Assembly (NCBI RefSeq): GCF_900113765.1
Contig: NZ_FOQO01000005.1
Span: forward strand, 354,748-418,747
DNA length: 64,000 bases
Direction of reading: 5' to 3'
Origin: Parapedobacter indicus
Lineage (GTDB): Bacteria > Bacteroidota > Bacteroidia > Sphingobacteriales > Sphingobacteriaceae
Part shown: piece after piece, positions 61,847 through 64,000 of the stretch
Numbering within the stretch: position 1 is the stretch's first letter
Layout: every line of letters begins with the position of its first letter
The notes under the pieces: generated by a model
Seen by the model: the letters and a program-made list of their open reading frames with translations, nothing else
Database searches by the model: none
Told to the model about the DNA's origin: nothing
Translations under genes and position numbers: made by a program

Positions 61847-61975
61847 ACCCAAAGGTAAGCTTTTTCCATAAAATCGTTACCTTTGTACCCTGAAATCTGT
61901 TGTGTGAGCAGATTGGCTACAAAAAGGCGAAGTAAGTAGTGGAATGAAGCCCCTACTAAAAACAATTAATTACGA

Positions 61976-62548
61976 ATGAAATTACCCATTATCGCCTACG
62001 GCGACCCTATTCTGAAGCGGAAAGGGATAGAAATTGACAAGAATTATCCGGATTTGCCGGAATTGATCGCCAACATGTTTGAAACTATGTACGCGGCACA
62101 TGGTGTGGGTTTGGCAGCCCCCCAAATTGGGCTGTCCATCCGCTTGTTTGTGATAGACGCCAGTCCTTTTGAGGACGATGATCCGGTGTTAAAAGACTTT
62201 AAGAAAGTATTCATCAATGCAGAGATACTGGAAGAAGAGGGCGAAAAGTGGTCATTTAATGAGGGGTGTTTGAGTATTCCCGAAGTTCGGGAGGACGTCA
62301 ACCGGTATCCGGATATCCGAATTAGGTATGTGGATGAAAACTGGGTGTTGCACGAGGAAGATTTTACGGGGTTGGCGGCACGTATCATTCAGCATGAATA
62401 CGATCATATCGAAGGGAAATTGTTTACGGAAAAGCTGAGCCCACTGCGAAAAGCGATGATCAAAAGTAAACTGGAAGCCATTTCAAGAGGGCAGGTAGAC
62501 GTGGACTATAAAATGAAGTTTCCATTATTAAAGAAAAGAGGGCGCTAA
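61976..62548 (+). CDS. def: Peptide deformylase
   Basis: A 190-residue metalloenzyme that removes the N-formyl group from nascent proteins. All three motifs are intact: GVGLAAPQIG (43-52), EGCLSIPE with ligand C98, and QHEYDHIEG with H140, E141 and H144. A -7 element TACCTTTG at 61878-61885 predicts a leader of about 85 nt. It converges with the TRIC gene with two bases between them. Confidence 0.96.
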   Translation: MKLPIIAYGDPILKRKGIEIDKNYPDLPELIANMFETMYAAHGVGLAAPQIGLSIRLFVIDASPFEDDDPVLKDFKKVFINAEILEEEGEKWSFNEGCLSIPEVREDVNRYPDIRIRYVDENWVLHEEDFTGLAARIIQHEYDHIEGKLFTEKLSPLRKAMIKSKLEAISRGQVDVDYKMKFPLLKKRGR

Positions 62549-62550
62549 TC

Positions 62551-63153
62551 CTATCCCCCCACAATGGGCAGTGTAAGCTTGTACTTCACTGCAACGATTC
62601 GCACGATCGAAACGACGGCAGCGCTAATAAAAGCATTCAGGTTGTAATCGACGCCTGTGCGGCTGAGTAGTACAAACAACACGGCCCCGGACAGGCAAGC
62701 TGTTGCATAAATTTCCTTTCGGAAAATCAGGGGCGTGTCGTTCAAAAGTGTGTCGCGTGTGACGCCGCCCATCACAGCGGAAAATAGCCCCAATACCACA
62801 GCTGCTATACCGCTGCTGTCAAAGGCCAGTGATTTTTGTACTCCCACCACGGTAAAGAAGCCAATTCCTAAGGCATCAAACAGCGAGAGTGTCCTTGCCA
62901 GCCTGCCCAGTATCTTATTAAAGAAGATGGCAATCAATACACCGGCTAATATTGCGAGTAGATAATTGCCGTCATCCACCCATACCGGTCGTAAATTAAG
63001 AAAGATGTCGCGCAAGCTTCCGCCCCCAATTGCAGTGACAAAGCCGGTAAAGGCCGCTCCGAAAATATCAATGTTATGACGCTGGGCAGCCATTGCTCCA
63101 GATATGGCAAATACCATGGTTCCTAACAAGTCGATGTAGTAAATCAGTTCCAT
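62551..63153 (-). CDS. Trimeric intracellular cation channel family (UPF0126) protein
   Basis: A 200-residue membrane protein with two UPF0126/TRIC domains of three spans each. The glycine-rich motifs GGGSLRDIFL (near 42-51) and GGVTRDTLLND (near 128-138) are diagnostic. It is expected to be a homotrimeric potassium/cation channel of the inner membrane. No neighbour suggests a specific role. Confidence 0.9.
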   Translation of the reverse strand: MELIYYIDLLGTMVFAISGAMAAQRHNIDIFGAAFTGFVTAIGGGSLRDIFLNLRPVWVDDGNYLLAILAGVLIAIFFNKILGRLARTLSLFDALGIGFFTVVGVQKSLAFDSSGIAAVVLGLFSAVMGGVTRDTLLNDTPLIFRKEIYATACLSGAVLFVLLSRTGVDYNLNAFISAAVVSIVRIVAVKYKLTLPIVGG

Positions 63154-63417
63154 ACTGCGTTAAACAAGTTTGGTAAAAATAGGATAAATTGTGCCCACTT
63201 TCTTCTATCTTTCTCGTAATGGCCCCGCGTTTAATCTGAGGCTGATGCAAAGCGAATCTGTGAAAACGCAACATTCCGTGGTGCATCCTGTGCATGTGAC
63301 CCCGTATTATACTAGCAGGTCAAGAGGGAGAAGAGAACAGAAAGCGGCAAATGTTTAACAAATAATAAACTGATTTATAGCCTTCAACAAGATATTAAAA
63401 AATATTTTGCGGCGATA

Positions 63418-63449
63418 TTTGCAAATACTAAATAAAGGTTATACTTTTG
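63418..63449 (+). promoter_or_regulatory. rRNA operon promoter P1
   Basis: TTTG (63418-63421), 20 nt, TACTTTTG (63442-63449). Together with P2 it forms a tandem pair upstream of the 16S gene. The 264 bases between the TRIC start and this box hold nothing else I can identify. Confidence 0.75.
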
Positions 63450-63563
63450 CATCCCGCTTCGGAGGAGGCGGTTGTTCATTAAGAGATTAACAGGGGTTTT
63501 AAAGTACAATAATCGGGCTGATTTTTAGACCAGAAGAGCACTTTAAAAAAAGTTAAAATAAAT

Positions 63564-63594
63564 TTTGCAAAGAATAAAAAACTCCTTACCTTTG
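63564..63594 (+). promoter_or_regulatory. rRNA operon promoter P2
   Basis: TTTG (63564-63567), exactly 19 nt, TACCTTTG (63587-63594), a perfect match to the consensus. Transcription would start near 63600, giving a leader of about 315 bases before 16S. Confidence 0.8.
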
Positions 63595-63679
63595 CAGTCC
63601 CAAACGGAACAGGGGTTCGAAAGAAGAAAGTTCCGGCCCAGCAGCGCGATGCGGCTGGTGTTTGAAAGAGAGAAAATCT

Positions 63680-63696
63680 GCCGGTTCAGAACCGGC
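63680..63696 (+). other. Hairpin in the rRNA leader
   Basis: GCCGGTT (63680-63686) pairs with AACCGGC (63690-63696) around the triloop CAG. It lies about 80 bases downstream of P2 and could be an antitermination or processing element of the leader. Confidence 0.6.
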
Positions 63697-63915
63697 GTGA
63701 TATAAAAAGCCGAAGCGCGAGCGGAGGCGATCAAGTTCTTTAAAGTAAAGATATTCATGTAGCGCAGCGAGTAGTTTGATTTTATCAAGCGAAAGCTGAA
63801 AATAAGTCTAAACGAAGTCATTCCGGGCAATTGAGACATTAACAATTAGAATAATGATTCCGATTGCTTAATTAAATTTGAGTTTTTGGAGTCAGTGATT
63901 CTTACACTTCATTTT

Positions 63916-64000
<85 letters not shown>

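Noticed and set aside
63543..63845. 100-codon minus-strand frame in the rRNA leader
   Set aside because: It lies across the rRNA promoter and leader; the sequence is explained by rRNA control.

Overview
The window reads as chromosomal DNA of a Bacteroidota bacterium, most likely of the Sphingobacteriaceae. The evidence is the 5' end of a 16S rRNA gene at the right edge (GATGAACGCTAGCGGCAGGC, then an ACGGGATCC segment), promoters of the Bacteroidota type (TTTG, 19-21 nt, TAnnTTTG), weak or absent Shine-Dalgarno sequences, and lineage-typical families (IPExxxVDY, DUF6702, DUF6952, DUF3078, GldG-free two-component and HU genes). No insertion sequence, integrase, prophage block or CRISPR array is visible. 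This is mostly core genome with a few accessory metabolic islands.

Layout. 1-5.7 kb: end of a MoxR/Mg-chelatase-like ATPase, DUF6702 and HupE/UreJ genes, a secreted M1 peptidase translationally coupled to an Ldh-type oxidoreductase. 5.8-10.7 kb: an O-methyltransferase, then a peptidoglycan-hydrolase island (two tandem glucosaminidase-LysM proteins, two envelope proteins, a lipoprotein amidase). 10.7-15.2 kb (minus): a secreted PIG-L deacetylase, two very small membrane proteins and a sodium:solute symporter in overlapping order. 15.5-16.8 kb (minus): peroxiredoxin, thioredoxin, DUF6952. 17.1 kb: tRNA-Arg(CCT) with its own terminator. 18-23.2 kb: GH43 lipoprotein facing a hexuronate operon (fructuronate reductase-like SDR, uxuA, uxaC). 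23.4-26.5 kb: HU, TPR protein, a 29-aa basic ribosome-type protein, ribonuclease G. 26.5-31.6 kb: miaA coupled to a phage-type module gene, a GH3C-serine hydrolase, radA. 31.7-36.4 kb (minus): acpP, fabF, rnc, hisS, yccF. 36.5-41.7 kb: pyruvate kinase, TylF-type methyltransferase, a repeat protein, a histidine kinase/response regulator pair. 41.8-44.4 kb: SAM-I riboswitch and metE. 44.4-53.6 kb: comM-like ATPase, MraY/WecA-type transferase, a YtxH/holin-like stress group, fcl, trmB, trhO, a beta-barrel protein and a Bcr/CflA exporter. 53.7-57 kb (minus): small polysaccharide-modification operon. 57-60.3 kb: DeoR regulator facing nagA-dctA-type symporter. 60.3-63.2 kb: xseBA, def, TRIC channel. 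63.4 kb to the end: tandem rRNA promoters, leader and 16S start.

The points most worth a second look are: the PIG-L/symporter operon with 39-aa and 66-aa membrane proteins; a possible small RNA or attenuated leader in front of it (minus-strand promoter with exact spacing followed by a strong terminator); a host gene built from a module otherwise typical of phage endonuclease-associated proteins, overlapping miaA and preceded by a 12-bp-arm perfect inverted repeat; a serine hydrolase carrying an orphan GH3 C-terminal domain; a heptanucleotide tandem repeat abutting the hisS promoter; and several genes whose -7 element lies 3-6 nt from the start codon, implying leaderless mRNAs. I found no clear candidate for a large unknown defence or biosynthetic system. 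All family assignments are from reading the protein sequences, without database searches.
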